Of a DNA stretch of 6,341 nucleotides, positions 1 through 5,468 are shown piece after piece. A program made the position numbers and the translations under genes. How positions within the stretch are numbered: the first letter of the stretch is position 1; every line of letters begins with the position of its first letter. This stretch comes from Thiomonas sp. (GTDB lineage: Bacteria; Pseudomonadota; Gammaproteobacteria; Burkholderiales; Burkholderiaceae_C), in assembly GCA_027451915.1 (NCBI GenBank), contig DAIDHU010000281.1, positions 1 through 6,341 on the forward strand, read 5' to 3'. A model generated the notes under the pieces. The model ran no database searches, was not told the origin of the DNA, and saw only the letters and a list, made by a program, of their open reading frames with translations.

Positions 1-1365
1 CCGCGCCTGCAGGGCCAGCGGCATGTCGCCGATCTCGTCGAGGAACAGCGTGCCCGTGTCGGCTTCGCGGATCAGACCGGGCCGGCCCTGCCGGTGCGCG
101 CCGGTGAAGGCGCCGGCCTCGTAGCCGAACAGCTCGGATTCGATCAGGGCCTCGGGCAGCGCCGCGCAGTTCACGGCCACGAAGGGCCCCGCGGCACGTG
201 CGCAGGCGGCGTGCAGACGGCGCGCGAACACTTCCTTGCCGGCGCCGGATTCGCCCTGCACCAGCACCGGGATGCCCGCGGCCAGCACGCGCAGCGCGCG
301 CTCCAGGCGCAGGCGCTGTCCCTCGTCGTCCACCAGCAGCCGGGCGCGCCCTCGCGCGGGCGCCTGCGCGCGCTCACTGGCCGCGCGCGTGGGCTCCGGT
401 GCCGGCGCCCAGGCGCGCGAGGCGGCCGGTACCCAGGCGGCGACCCATTGCGCATGGCGCCCGGGCTGCAGCAAATGCGCCTGCAAGCGCAGACAGGACG
501 GGGCGCGCGCCCTGGGGGGCAGGGCGGTGAACAAGTCCGTGGCGCGTCGCGCCATGACCTGCTCGAAACCCAAGCCCAGTACCCGCAGCGCGGCACGGTT
601 GGCGCCCACCACCAGCTCGTCGCGCAGCCACAGCAGCGCCTCGCGGTGGCTGCCCAGCAGCGCGGGGTCATGCGCGAAGCGCAGCAGCTCGGTATCCGCG
701 GGCCGCGCGTCCAGCGCCAGCCGGTGCTCGATGATCTGCCCGGCCACGCGCACCAGCGATGCGGTCTGCTCGTGGATGCAGCGCAGGTCGCCGGAGACGT
801 CGAGCACGCCGAGCAGGCGTGCGTCGGGGCCCAGCAAGGGTACGGCCGTGCAGGCCAGCGCGGCGTTCTGTTCCAGGTAATGCTGTGGGCCCACGACGGT
901 GATCGCATGGCCCTCGGTGAGGGCCGTGCCGATGGCGTTGGTGCCCCGGCTGCGTTCCGACCAGTCGATGCCCGGCATCAGCGCCACGCGCTGGGCCTTG
1001 CTCATGAAGGCGTCCGAGCCCGCGGCGTCCAGGATCATGCCGTCGGGGTCGGCCAGCAGCACGATGGCCCGTGTCGGAGCCAGGGCTTCCGCCAGCGCCT
1101 CCAGCTCGGCCAGGGCGTGGCTGCGCAATCGCCCCTGGGCCTCGCGTCGCGAACCCAGCGCCTCGCCGGGCAGCGGCTGCGTGCAAGGCGACGCGCCCGC
1201 GGGCATGGGCGCGCAGCGACGCCACGAACGCAGGATGGACGCGGGCAGCAGCGCCGCGGGGTCGCCGCCTTCGTCGAAAAAGCGTCGCCGCGCGAGTTGC
1301 AGCTGTTGCGCGCCGGGCAGCGACTGCGCGGCCCTTGCGCTGCCTCGGGCGTGGGGTTCGAGCAT
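1..1365 (-). CDS. Sigma-54-dependent Fis-family activator, AcoR-like (partial, C-terminus off the left edge)
   Basis: Enhancer-binding activator that drives sigma-54 RNA polymerase by ATP hydrolysis; AcoR relatives sense a small catabolic substrate through GAF/PAS domains. From the start: an SWRRC motif (residues 47-51) typical of AcoR N-termini; a GAF domain at about 75-215 with GTNAIGTAL (141-149) and an HYLEQNAALACTA stretch; a PAS-like segment at about 235-285 (ELVVGANRAAL); a proline/alanine-rich linker; then the AAA+ domain with Walker A GESGAGKE (371-378), the sigma-54-contacting loop GAFTGA (418-423) and Walker B LFLDEIGD (440-447). The frame is open from 1365 to base 1. The rest of AAA+ and the Fis-type HTH, usually about 170-200 residues, lie outside. 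The start is chosen for the shadow-free GGAG-type site (CTCCT on the plus strand, 1373-1377) 7 bases before ATG. Its target is unknown; it is divergent from the MarR operon. Family confident, inducer not. Confidence 0.93.
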   Translation of the reverse strand, partial: MLEPHARGSARAAQSLPGAQQLQLARRRFFDEGGDPAALLPASILRSWRRCAPMPAGASPCTQPLPGEALGSRREAQGRLRSHALAELEALAEALAPTRAIVLLADPDGMILDAAGSDAFMSKAQRVALMPGIDWSERSRGTNAIGTALTEGHAITVVGPQHYLEQNAALACTAVPLLGPDARLLGVLDVSGDLRCIHEQTASLVRVAGQIIEHRLALDARPADTELLRFAHDPALLGSHREALLWLRDELVVGANRAALRVLGLGFEQVMARRATDLFTALPPRARAPSCLRLQAHLLQPGRHAQWVAAWVPAASRAWAPAPEPTRAASERAQAPARGRARLLVDDEGQRLRLERALRVLAAGIPVLVQGESGAGKEVFARRLHAACARAAGPFVAVNCAALPEALIESELFGYEAGAFTGAHRQGRPGLIREADTGTLFLDEIGDMPLALQAR

Positions 1366-1444
1366 GGCTTGTCTCCTGGCCTGCGTCCTGCGGTGCCGGC
1401 GCTGGCTCCGGCGGGCAGTGTCGCACCGGGTGGGAGCCCTGTCG

Positions 1445-1465
1445 ACTGTCGCGGCCTGCGACAGT
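1445..1465. promoter_or_regulatory. Perfect inverted repeat, candidate activator binding site (UAS)
   Basis: Two perfect 8-base arms, ACTGTCGC (1445-1452) and GCGACAGT (1458-1465), flank a 5-base spacer GGCCT. The dyad lies about 80 bases before the start of the AcoR-like gene and about 137 bases before the MarR gene. Enhancer-binding regulators with Fis-type HTH domains bind such TGTCGC/GCGACA dyads, so this is a candidate site for the neighbouring regulator, perhaps for autoregulation. A further TGTCGC half-site occurs at 1419-1424. No followed T-tract suggests a terminator. I could not find a convincing -24/-12 sigma-54 promoter on either strand, so the assignment is inference. Confidence 0.5.
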
Positions 1466-1483
1466 GCGCGGCGCGGCCCGCCC

Positions 1484-1497
1484 CTGATCCAGATCAA
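1484..1497. promoter_or_regulatory. FNR/ANR-like box
   Basis: The sequence CTGAT-CCAG-ATCAA matches the FNR/ANR consensus TTGAT-N4-ATCAA at nine of ten defined bases. Its centre (1490.5) lies about 65 bases upstream of the start site expected from the -10-like TAATAT at 1544-1549, near the class I FNR position. It sits at the upstream edge of the only AT-rich patch in this intergenic region. This would make the MarR-cytochrome-YceI operon, or the divergent activator, responsive to oxygen. The match is seen in the sequence; the function is inferred. Confidence 0.45.
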
Positions 1498-1520
1498 AAA
1501 CCCTACAGATCTTCTGGTCA

Positions 1521-1549
1521 TTACAGATGGTTCTAACGCGAACTAATAT
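1521..1549 (+). promoter_or_regulatory. Candidate promoter of the marR-cytochrome b561-yceI-yceI-gst operon
   Basis: A good -10-like hexamer TAATAT (1544-1549) stands 17 bases after a weak -35-like TTACAG (1521-1526). It would start transcription near 1556 and leave a leader of about 45 bases before the MarR ATG at 1602. A short dyad, GTTC (1530-1533) and GAAC (1540-1543), lies in the spacer and could be a MarR operator, since these regulators commonly repress their own operon. The poor -35 fits a promoter needing an activator, such as one at the FNR-like box upstream. Both promoter and operator are tentative. Confidence 0.4.
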
Positions 1550-1579
1550 GTGCCCAGTCCCGCCTCCTGCCCATGGTTC

Positions 1580-1595
1580 CAGGCGCCAGTGCCTG
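1580..1595 (+). other. Small hairpin just before the MarR start codon
   Basis: CAGGC (1580-1584) and GCCTG (1591-1595) can pair around the loop GCCAGT, ending 6 bases before the ATG at 1602, where a ribosome binding site would be expected. No clear Shine-Dalgarno sequence is present there. The hairpin may hold down translation of the regulator, but a 5-base stem in GC-rich DNA can arise by chance. Confidence 0.25.
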
Positions 1596-1601
1596 CCAGC
1601 G

Positions 1602-2078
1602 ATGTCCAAGGTCCGCCCCCATCTGCCCCTGCTGCGCGAACTCGTTCGGGCCTATCAGGCCTTCGAGCGCTATTCGGGCGCGCACGTCGCGCAACTGGGC
1701 CTGACGCCGGCCCAGTTCGACGTGCTGGCCACGCTGGGCAACACGCCGGGCATGAATCCCAAGACCCTGGGCGCCAGGACCCTCATCACCAAGGGCACGC
1801 TGACCGGCGTGGTGGACCGTATGCTGGCGAAGGGTCTGGTGCGCCGCGATCCGGACCCGCAGGACGGCCGCGGCCAGATCGTGTGCCTGACCGAGCGCGG
1901 TCAGGCTGTCTTCGAACAGGTGTTTCCGGCCCACGGCGAGCATGTGGGCCGGGTTTTCCAGCGCATCCCCGAGCTCGACCTCGCCCGCGCCGAGGCCTTG
2001 CTGCACGCCATCCGGCGGGCCTTCGAGCAGGCGCAAGCCGAGCAAGCCGGCCCTGGCGGCCCCCACGAGGAATCCTGA
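1602..2078 (+). CDS. MarR-family transcriptional regulator
   Basis: A 158-residue cytoplasmic DNA-binding protein, the usual length for a dimeric MarR regulator that is released from DNA by a small ligand or oxidant. The winged helix-turn-helix spans about residues 34-100: TPAQFDVLATL, the recognition helix region LITKGTLTGVVDRMLAKGLV (61-80), then the wing with the hallmark DPQDGRG (85-91) and LTERG (96-100). Helices at both ends form the dimer interface. It has one cysteine, C95, in the wing, so a paired-cysteine redox switch is unlikely. The start MSKVRPHL is preferred over in-frame ATGs at 1527 and 1548, which fall in or on the likely promoter and would add a proline-rich, non-family N-terminus; the ribosome site is weak. 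It is first in a five-gene operon, 2 bases before the cytochrome gene, so it probably controls its own operon. Ligand not predictable. Confidence 0.9.
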   Translation: MSKVRPHLPLLRELVRAYQAFERYSGAHVAQLGLTPAQFDVLATLGNTPGMNPKTLGARTLITKGTLTGVVDRMLAKGLVRRDPDPQDGRGQIVCLTERGQAVFEQVFPAHGEHVGRVFQRIPELDLARAEALLHAIRRAFEQAQAEQAGPGGPHEES

Positions 2079-2080
2079 TC

Positions 2081-2629
2081 ATGATCCATTCCCCCCGGCG
2101 CTACACCGGTGTCGCCATCCTGCTGCACTGGCTGATCGCCCTGTTGATCTTCGGGATGTTTCCGCTCGGGCTGTACATGCATGGTCTGCCACTGTCGGTG
2201 CGCAAGCTGGAGCTGTATTCGTGGCACAAGTGGTTCGGCATCACCGTGCTGCTGCTGGTGCTGCTGCGTATCGTCTGGCGCCTGGGCCACCGGCCGCCGC
2301 CGCTGCCGGATTCCGTGCCCCGCTGGCAGGCGCGCGCGGCCGAGGCCCTGCACGGCCTGCTGTATCTGCTGATCCTGTGCATACCCCTTTCCGGCTGGGC
2401 CTTGAGCTCGGCCTCGGGCATCCAGGTCGTGTGGTGGGGCGTGCTGCCGCTGCCCAACCTTCTGGCGCCCGACCACGCGCTGGCCCGGGACCTGGCCTGG
2501 TGGCATGCCTGGTTGAACTACACGCTGGCCGCCCTGGTCGTCGCCCACGTGGGCGCCGCGCTGAAGCACCAGTTCATCGACCGCGACGGCGTGCTTGTGC
2601 GCATGCTGCCGGGCTTTTCCAAGGAGTGA
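2081..2629 (+). CDS. Cytochrome b561 family di-heme membrane protein (YceJ/CybB-like)
   Basis: A 182-residue inner-membrane cytochrome b of the bacterial b561 type, which moves electrons between quinone and another donor or acceptor; E. coli CybB oxidises superoxide and reduces ubiquinone. Four hydrophobic helices are visible, at about residues 11-33, 48-66, 88-109 and 142-162. Candidate heme-ligand histidines lie in helices 1 (H16, LLHWLIA), 2 (H49, SWHKWFG), 3 (H91, EALHGLLYL) and 4 (H156, VAHVGAALKH; H142 and H163 nearby). The family motifs RYTGVAILLHW and ALKHQFIDRD are present, and the length is normal. The start is supported by GAGGA at 2067-2071, 9 bases before ATG. It lies 2 bases after marR and 4 bases before a yceI gene; the b561-YceI pairing matches E. 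coli yceJ-yceI, which suggests a shared envelope redox role. The physiological electron donor is unknown. Confidence 0.92.
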   Translation: MIHSPRRYTGVAILLHWLIALLIFGMFPLGLYMHGLPLSVRKLELYSWHKWFGITVLLLVLLRIVWRLGHRPPPLPDSVPRWQARAAEALHGLLYLLILCIPLSGWALSSASGIQVVWWGVLPLPNLLAPDHALARDLAWWHAWLNYTLAALVVAHVGAALKHQFIDRDGVLVRMLPGFSKE

Positions 2630-2633
2630 ATCC

Positions 2634-3215
2634 ATGTCCGACCTTGCATGCCGGCGCCTTGCGCGCCCCCTCCTGCTGGCTCTGGGCGCCTTCGCGCTGG
2701 CCGCGACGGCGCAGGCCGGCCCCGTGACGTATGCGCAGGTGCAGCCCGGCGCGCAGGTGGTTTTCCAGGCCAGTCAGATGGGCGTGACCATGAAGGGGCA
2801 TTTCGGCACCGTGCATGCGCAGGTGCATTTCACCCCGCAGGATCTGCAGGCCAGCAGCGTGCAGGTGTCCGTGGATGCCGCCAGCGTCGACGCCGGCAGC
2901 TCCCAGACCAACGAGCTGCTGCGCGGTCCCGACTGGCTCGATGCCAAGGCCGACCCGCAGGCCCGCTTCGTGTCCACCCGCTGGAGCGCGGCCGGCCCGG
3001 GCCGCTACTGGGTCGACGGCAACTTCACCGTGCGCGGCGCCACGCATGCGCTGCGTGTGCTGGTGAGCACCCATGCGCAGGGCAAGGCCCTGGCCATGGA
3101 CGCGGATTTCGAGCTCCAGCGCACCAGCTGGGGCCTGGGCGGCGGCAGCTGGGCCGATACCAGCGTGGTGGCGGCGGACATCCCGGTGCAGGTGCACCTG
3201 GTGGTCGCCCCCTGA
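2634..3215 (+). CDS. Secreted YceI-family lipid/quinone-binding protein (first copy)
   Basis: A 193-residue periplasmic protein of the YceI family, a lipocalin-like beta-barrel that binds a polyisoprenoid or quinone tail in structures of homologues. A Sec signal peptide is clear: RR near residues 7-8, a hydrophobic core at 12-25 and a likely AQA|GP cleavage after residue 28. The barrel follows at 29-193, with the family patterns FQASQMGVTMKGHF (44-57), NELLRGPDWLDAKADPQARF (93-112), GNFTVRGATHAL (129-140) and a C-terminal WGLGGGSWADTSVVAADIPVQVHL (166-189). The start follows AAGGAG at 2621-2626, 7 bases upstream, overlapping the end of the cytochrome gene. It is clearly diverged from the next yceI gene and lacks that copy's TIDPDHSSVQFSIGH opening, so the two probably bind different ligands or partners. 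No catalytic residues are expected. Confidence 0.9.
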   Translation: MSDLACRRLARPLLLALGAFALAATAQAGPVTYAQVQPGAQVVFQASQMGVTMKGHFGTVHAQVHFTPQDLQASSVQVSVDAASVDAGSSQTNELLRGPDWLDAKADPQARFVSTRWSAAGPGRYWVDGNFTVRGATHALRVLVSTHAQGKALAMDADFELQRTSWGLGGGSWADTSVVAADIPVQVHLVVAP

Positions 3216-3246
3216 TTTCCCTTCGAGCACAACCAGGAAGCCTTGC

Positions 3247-3906
3247 ATGAAAACACTTTCCCGACTGAGCCTCGCGCTGGGTGCCGGCGCGCTTTCGCTG
3301 GCCGCGCTGGCCGGCCCTTGCTTCGCGGCCGACGCGCCGGCGCCGGTGCAGCCCTACAAGGTGCAGCACGCCAACCCGGCCGGCAGCTACACCATCGACC
3401 CCGACCACTCCAGCGTGCAGTTTTCCATCGGCCATGCCGGTATCTCGCTGGTGGACGGCGCCTTCACCAAGGTCAGCGGCGGTTTCAGCTTCGATCCGCG
3501 CAACCCGAAGGCGGACAAGGCCGACGTCACCGTGCAGGTGGACAGCCTGACCACCTACCTGCCGGCGCGTGACAAGATGCTCACCGGGAGCGCCTTTCTC
3601 GACGCCGCGCAATACCCGACCATGCGCTTCGTCGGTACCCGCTACGTGCCGCACGGCCCGCGCGGCGGCGTGTTGCACGGAGAGCTGACCCTGCATGGCG
3701 TGACCCGTCCGGTGAGCTTTCGCGTGCGCCTCATCGGCGCCGGCGACGTGCCCTCGCTGCCCAAGCCCTGGGGTGGCTACCTCAGCGGCTTCGTCGCCGA
3801 CGGCGTGATCGACCGCACCCAGTTCGGCATCGATACCTACTCGGCCGGCATCGGCCACAAGGTCCACGTGCGCGTGGCCCTGGAATCCGTGCGCAACCCC
3901 TCCTGA
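3247..3906 (+). CDS. yceI: Secreted YceI-family polyisoprenoid/quinone-binding protein (second copy, canonical)
   Basis: A 219-residue YceI protein, closer to E. coli YceI (191 residues) than its upstream neighbour. The signal peptide has K2/R6, a hydrophobic core at about 7-22 and a likely CFA|AD cleavage after residue 27. After a proline-rich spacer, the barrel starts at YTIDPDHSSVQFSIGHAGIS (48-67), followed by VDGAFTKVSGGFSFDP, the KMLTGSAFLDAAQYPTMRFVGT segment (110-131), GELTLHGVTRPVSF (145-158) and DRTQFGIDTYSAGIGHKVHVRV (189-210). It binds an isoprenoid lipid tail in characterised relatives and is thought to act in the periplasm. AGGAAG at 3235-3240 lies 6 bases before ATG. It follows the first yceI by 31 bases and precedes the GST by 12. 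Regulation is probably shared with the operon. Transport versus redox roles cannot be separated from sequence. Confidence 0.93.
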   Translation: MKTLSRLSLALGAGALSLAALAGPCFAADAPAPVQPYKVQHANPAGSYTIDPDHSSVQFSIGHAGISLVDGAFTKVSGGFSFDPRNPKADKADVTVQVDSLTTYLPARDKMLTGSAFLDAAQYPTMRFVGTRYVPHGPRGGVLHGELTLHGVTRPVSFRVRLIGAGDVPSLPKPWGGYLSGFVADGVIDRTQFGIDTYSAGIGHKVHVRVALESVRNPS

Positions 3907-3918
3907 GGAGCCTGTCCC

Positions 3919-4533
3919 ATGAAACTGTACTTCTCCCCCGGTGCCTGCTCGCTGTCGCCCCACATCGTGCTGCGTGAACTCGGCCTGCCGGCCGAAGTCG
4001 TGAAGGTGGATCTGGGCGCCAAGACCTTTGACGGCGGCAAGGATTTCCGCGCGGTCAACCCCAAGGGCTACGTGCCGGTGCTGCAACTCGACGACGGCAC
4101 GGTGCTCACCGAAGGCCCGGCCATCGTGCAGTACCTGGCCGACCAGAAGCCGGCTTCCGGGCTCGCGCCGGCCAACGGCACCATCGAGCGCTACCGCCTG
4201 CAGGAGTGGCTGAATTTCATCTCCACCGAATTGCACAAGCAATACAGCCCGCTGTTCAGCCCGCAGATCCCCGAGGAGGTCAAGGAGCTGCAGCGCCAGC
4301 GCCTGTACGGCCGCTTCGACTACCTGGCGCAGGTCCTGACCGGGCAGGACTTCCTGATGGGTGCGCAGTTCACGGTGGCCGACGCCTACCTGTTCACGGT
4401 GCTGGGCTGGGCCGCCTACGTGGGCCTGGACCTGTCGCGCTGGCCCGTGCTGCAGGCCTACATCGAGCGCGTGTCGCAGCGCCCGGCGGTGGCCGCCACG
4501 CTGGCGGCCGAGCGCGAGGCCAAGAAGGCCTGA
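3919..4533 (+). CDS. gst: Beta-class glutathione S-transferase
   Basis: A 204-residue cytoplasmic bacterial GST, which conjugates or reduces electrophiles and peroxides with glutathione. The N-terminal thioredoxin fold (1-80) has MKLYFSPGACSLSPHI with Cys10, the beta-class mixed-disulfide cysteine, the cis-proline in YVPVL (P53) and the glutathione gamma-glutamyl-binding TEGPAI (64-69). The helical C-terminal domain (about 87-200) has the beta-class STELHKQYSPLF with His106/Lys107 and the folding N-capping motif FTVADAYLF (151-159). These match Proteus mirabilis GST B1-1 and E. coli GST at the same residue numbers. GAGGAG at 3905-3910, overlapping the yceI stop, lies 8 bases before ATG. It is last in the operon. 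With a MarR regulator and a cytochrome it fits a redox or xenobiotic stress role, but the substrate is unknown. Confidence 0.95.
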   Translation: MKLYFSPGACSLSPHIVLRELGLPAEVVKVDLGAKTFDGGKDFRAVNPKGYVPVLQLDDGTVLTEGPAIVQYLADQKPASGLAPANGTIERYRLQEWLNFISTELHKQYSPLFSPQIPEEVKELQRQRLYGRFDYLAQVLTGQDFLMGAQFTVADAYLFTVLGWAAYVGLDLSRWPVLQAYIERVSQRPAVAATLAAEREAKKA

Positions 4534-4622
4534 GCGCGGGGCGGGAGTCGACGCCATGGCTTCGGCGCGGGGCGCGCGATCCCGGCGAGCCGTGCTCGCG
4601 CTGTCGCCGCACGGGATGCCTC

Positions 4623-4652
4623 GCGGCCACGGGCTGCGAGCCCCCGTGCCGC
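4623..4652 (+). terminator. GC-rich hairpin after gst, possible terminator or attenuator
   Basis: GCGG (4623-4626) and CACGGG (4628-4633) can pair with CCCGTG (4643-4648) and CCGC (4649-4652), giving ten base pairs with one bulged C (4627) and a 9-base loop. It lies about 90 bases after the gst stop. There is no T-tract, so it is not a classic intrinsic terminator; it may mark transcript end, protect a 3' end, or be chance in such GC-rich DNA. The 4534-4718 gap otherwise shows no gene I can support. Confidence 0.3.
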
Positions 4653-4669
4653 CAAGGTACTGGCCGGCG

Positions 4670-4688
4670 GGCATGCACTGTGGCATGC
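4670..4688. repeat. Twin GCATGC repeat before ypfH
   Basis: GGCATGC occurs twice, at 4670-4676 and 4682-4688 (GCATGC 4671-4676 and 4683-4688), separated by 5 bases. Each GCATGC is itself a palindrome, so the block is at once a direct and an inverted repeat. It lies about 30 bases before the esterase ATG, where a regulator could bind. Function unknown; may be coincidence. Confidence 0.3.
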
Positions 4689-4718
4689 TGAGCATGGATG
4701 CCTGGACCCTGCACTGAG

Positions 4719-5453
4719 ATGCCCGAAGCTTCGACCCCCGCCTCCTCGATCGCCGTGCCACCCGTCTCGCTGGTCATCGCCCGCCCCGCCGCCCAGGCGC
4801 AGCAGCTGGTGCTGCTGTTCCACGGCTTCGGCGCCGACGAGCAGGACATGGAGCCCCTGGGCCGCAGCCTGGCGGCCGAGTTCCCGCAGGCCTGCGTGGT
4901 CAGCGTGCGCTCGCCCGGCGTGTGCGCGGGCGGGCGCGGCTACCAGTGGTTCGACGTGCGGGGCGTCACGCAATCCAACCGCGTCGAGAGGGTGGCGCAG
5001 GCCATGCCGGCCTTCCTGGGCGTCATTCGACACTGGCAGCGCGAAACCGCCACCACGGTGGCGCAGACGGCGCTGGTCGGCTTTTCCCAGGGGGGCATCA
5101 TGGCGCTGGAATCCACCCGCGACCGCGAGGCGCCGGCCGGGCGCGTGGCCGCCATCGGCGCGCGCTTCGCGCTGCTGCCCACGCGCGCCAGCGCCGGCAC
5201 CACACTGCACCTGCTGCATGGCAAGCGCGACCCCGTCATGCCCTACGCGCTGACCGTCGAGGCCGCCGAGCACCTGGTGCGCCTGGGCGCCGACGTCACC
5301 GCCGACGTGCTGCCCTTCGTCGGCCACGAGGCCGGCCCCGAGGTCGCCCGCTGCCTGCTGCAGCGCCTGCGCACCTACGTGCCCCTGCGGGTCTGGCGCG
5401 AGGCCATGGCCGCCGATCCGGGCACGCCCGGCGAGGGCTGCAGCTTTCACTGA
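4719..5453 (+). CDS. ypfH: YpfH-like alpha/beta-hydrolase, phospholipase/carboxylesterase family
   Basis: A 244-residue serine esterase, probably cytoplasmic (no signal peptide), that hydrolyses carboxylic or thioester-type substrates; YpfH of E. coli (232 residues) is an esterase with no settled physiological substrate. Visible marks: the oxyanion-side LFHGFGADEQDM (33-44), YQWFDVRGVT (75-84) and NRVERVAQAMPAFL matching YpfH, the nucleophile elbow GFSQGG with Ser123, Asp171 in HGKRDPVMPY, and His203 in FVGHEAGPEV. The triad is complete. The C-terminus carries a short tail ending CSFH. The start is placed at the second of two in-frame ATGs (4698 gives seven more residues); neither has a strong ribosome site, so it is uncertain. 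It is separated from gst by 185 bases and converges with the crotonase gene, stops 15 bases apart, so it is probably its own transcription unit. Confidence 0.88.
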   Translation: MPEASTPASSIAVPPVSLVIARPAAQAQQLVLLFHGFGADEQDMEPLGRSLAAEFPQACVVSVRSPGVCAGGRGYQWFDVRGVTQSNRVERVAQAMPAFLGVIRHWQRETATTVAQTALVGFSQGGIMALESTRDREAPAGRVAAIGARFALLPTRASAGTTLHLLHGKRDPVMPYALTVEAAEHLVRLGADVTADVLPFVGHEAGPEVARCLLQRLRTYVPLRVWREAMAADPGTPGEGCSFH

Positions 5454-5468
5454 ATCCGGCGCAGCGCC

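Noticed and set aside
94..1536. A long open frame of 480 codons on the plus strand opposite the activator gene
   Set aside because: It lies antisense to a protein with GAF, Walker A, GAFTGA and Walker B motifs; its own translation is low-complexity Arg/Ala/Gly/Gln with no family resemblance, as expected from high-GC antisense shadow.
1527..1601. Longer MarR proteins starting at ATG 1527 or 1548
   Set aside because: These starts overlap the best promoter elements and would add a proline-rich leader absent from the family; ATG 1602 gives the normal length.
1366..1601. A sigma-54 -24/-12 promoter for the neighbouring activator
   Set aside because: I looked for GG-N10-GC with the usual TGGCAC and TTGC context on both strands and saw no acceptable match.
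668..1609. A 313-codon minus-strand frame starting upstream of the activator
   Set aside because: It is in a different frame from the activator, is rich in Arg/Ala and resembles no family; the activator frame with its domains explains this DNA.
5454..5468. A bidirectional terminator between the convergent esterase and crotonase genes
   Set aside because: Only 15 bases separate the stops, with no hairpin followed by a T-tract.
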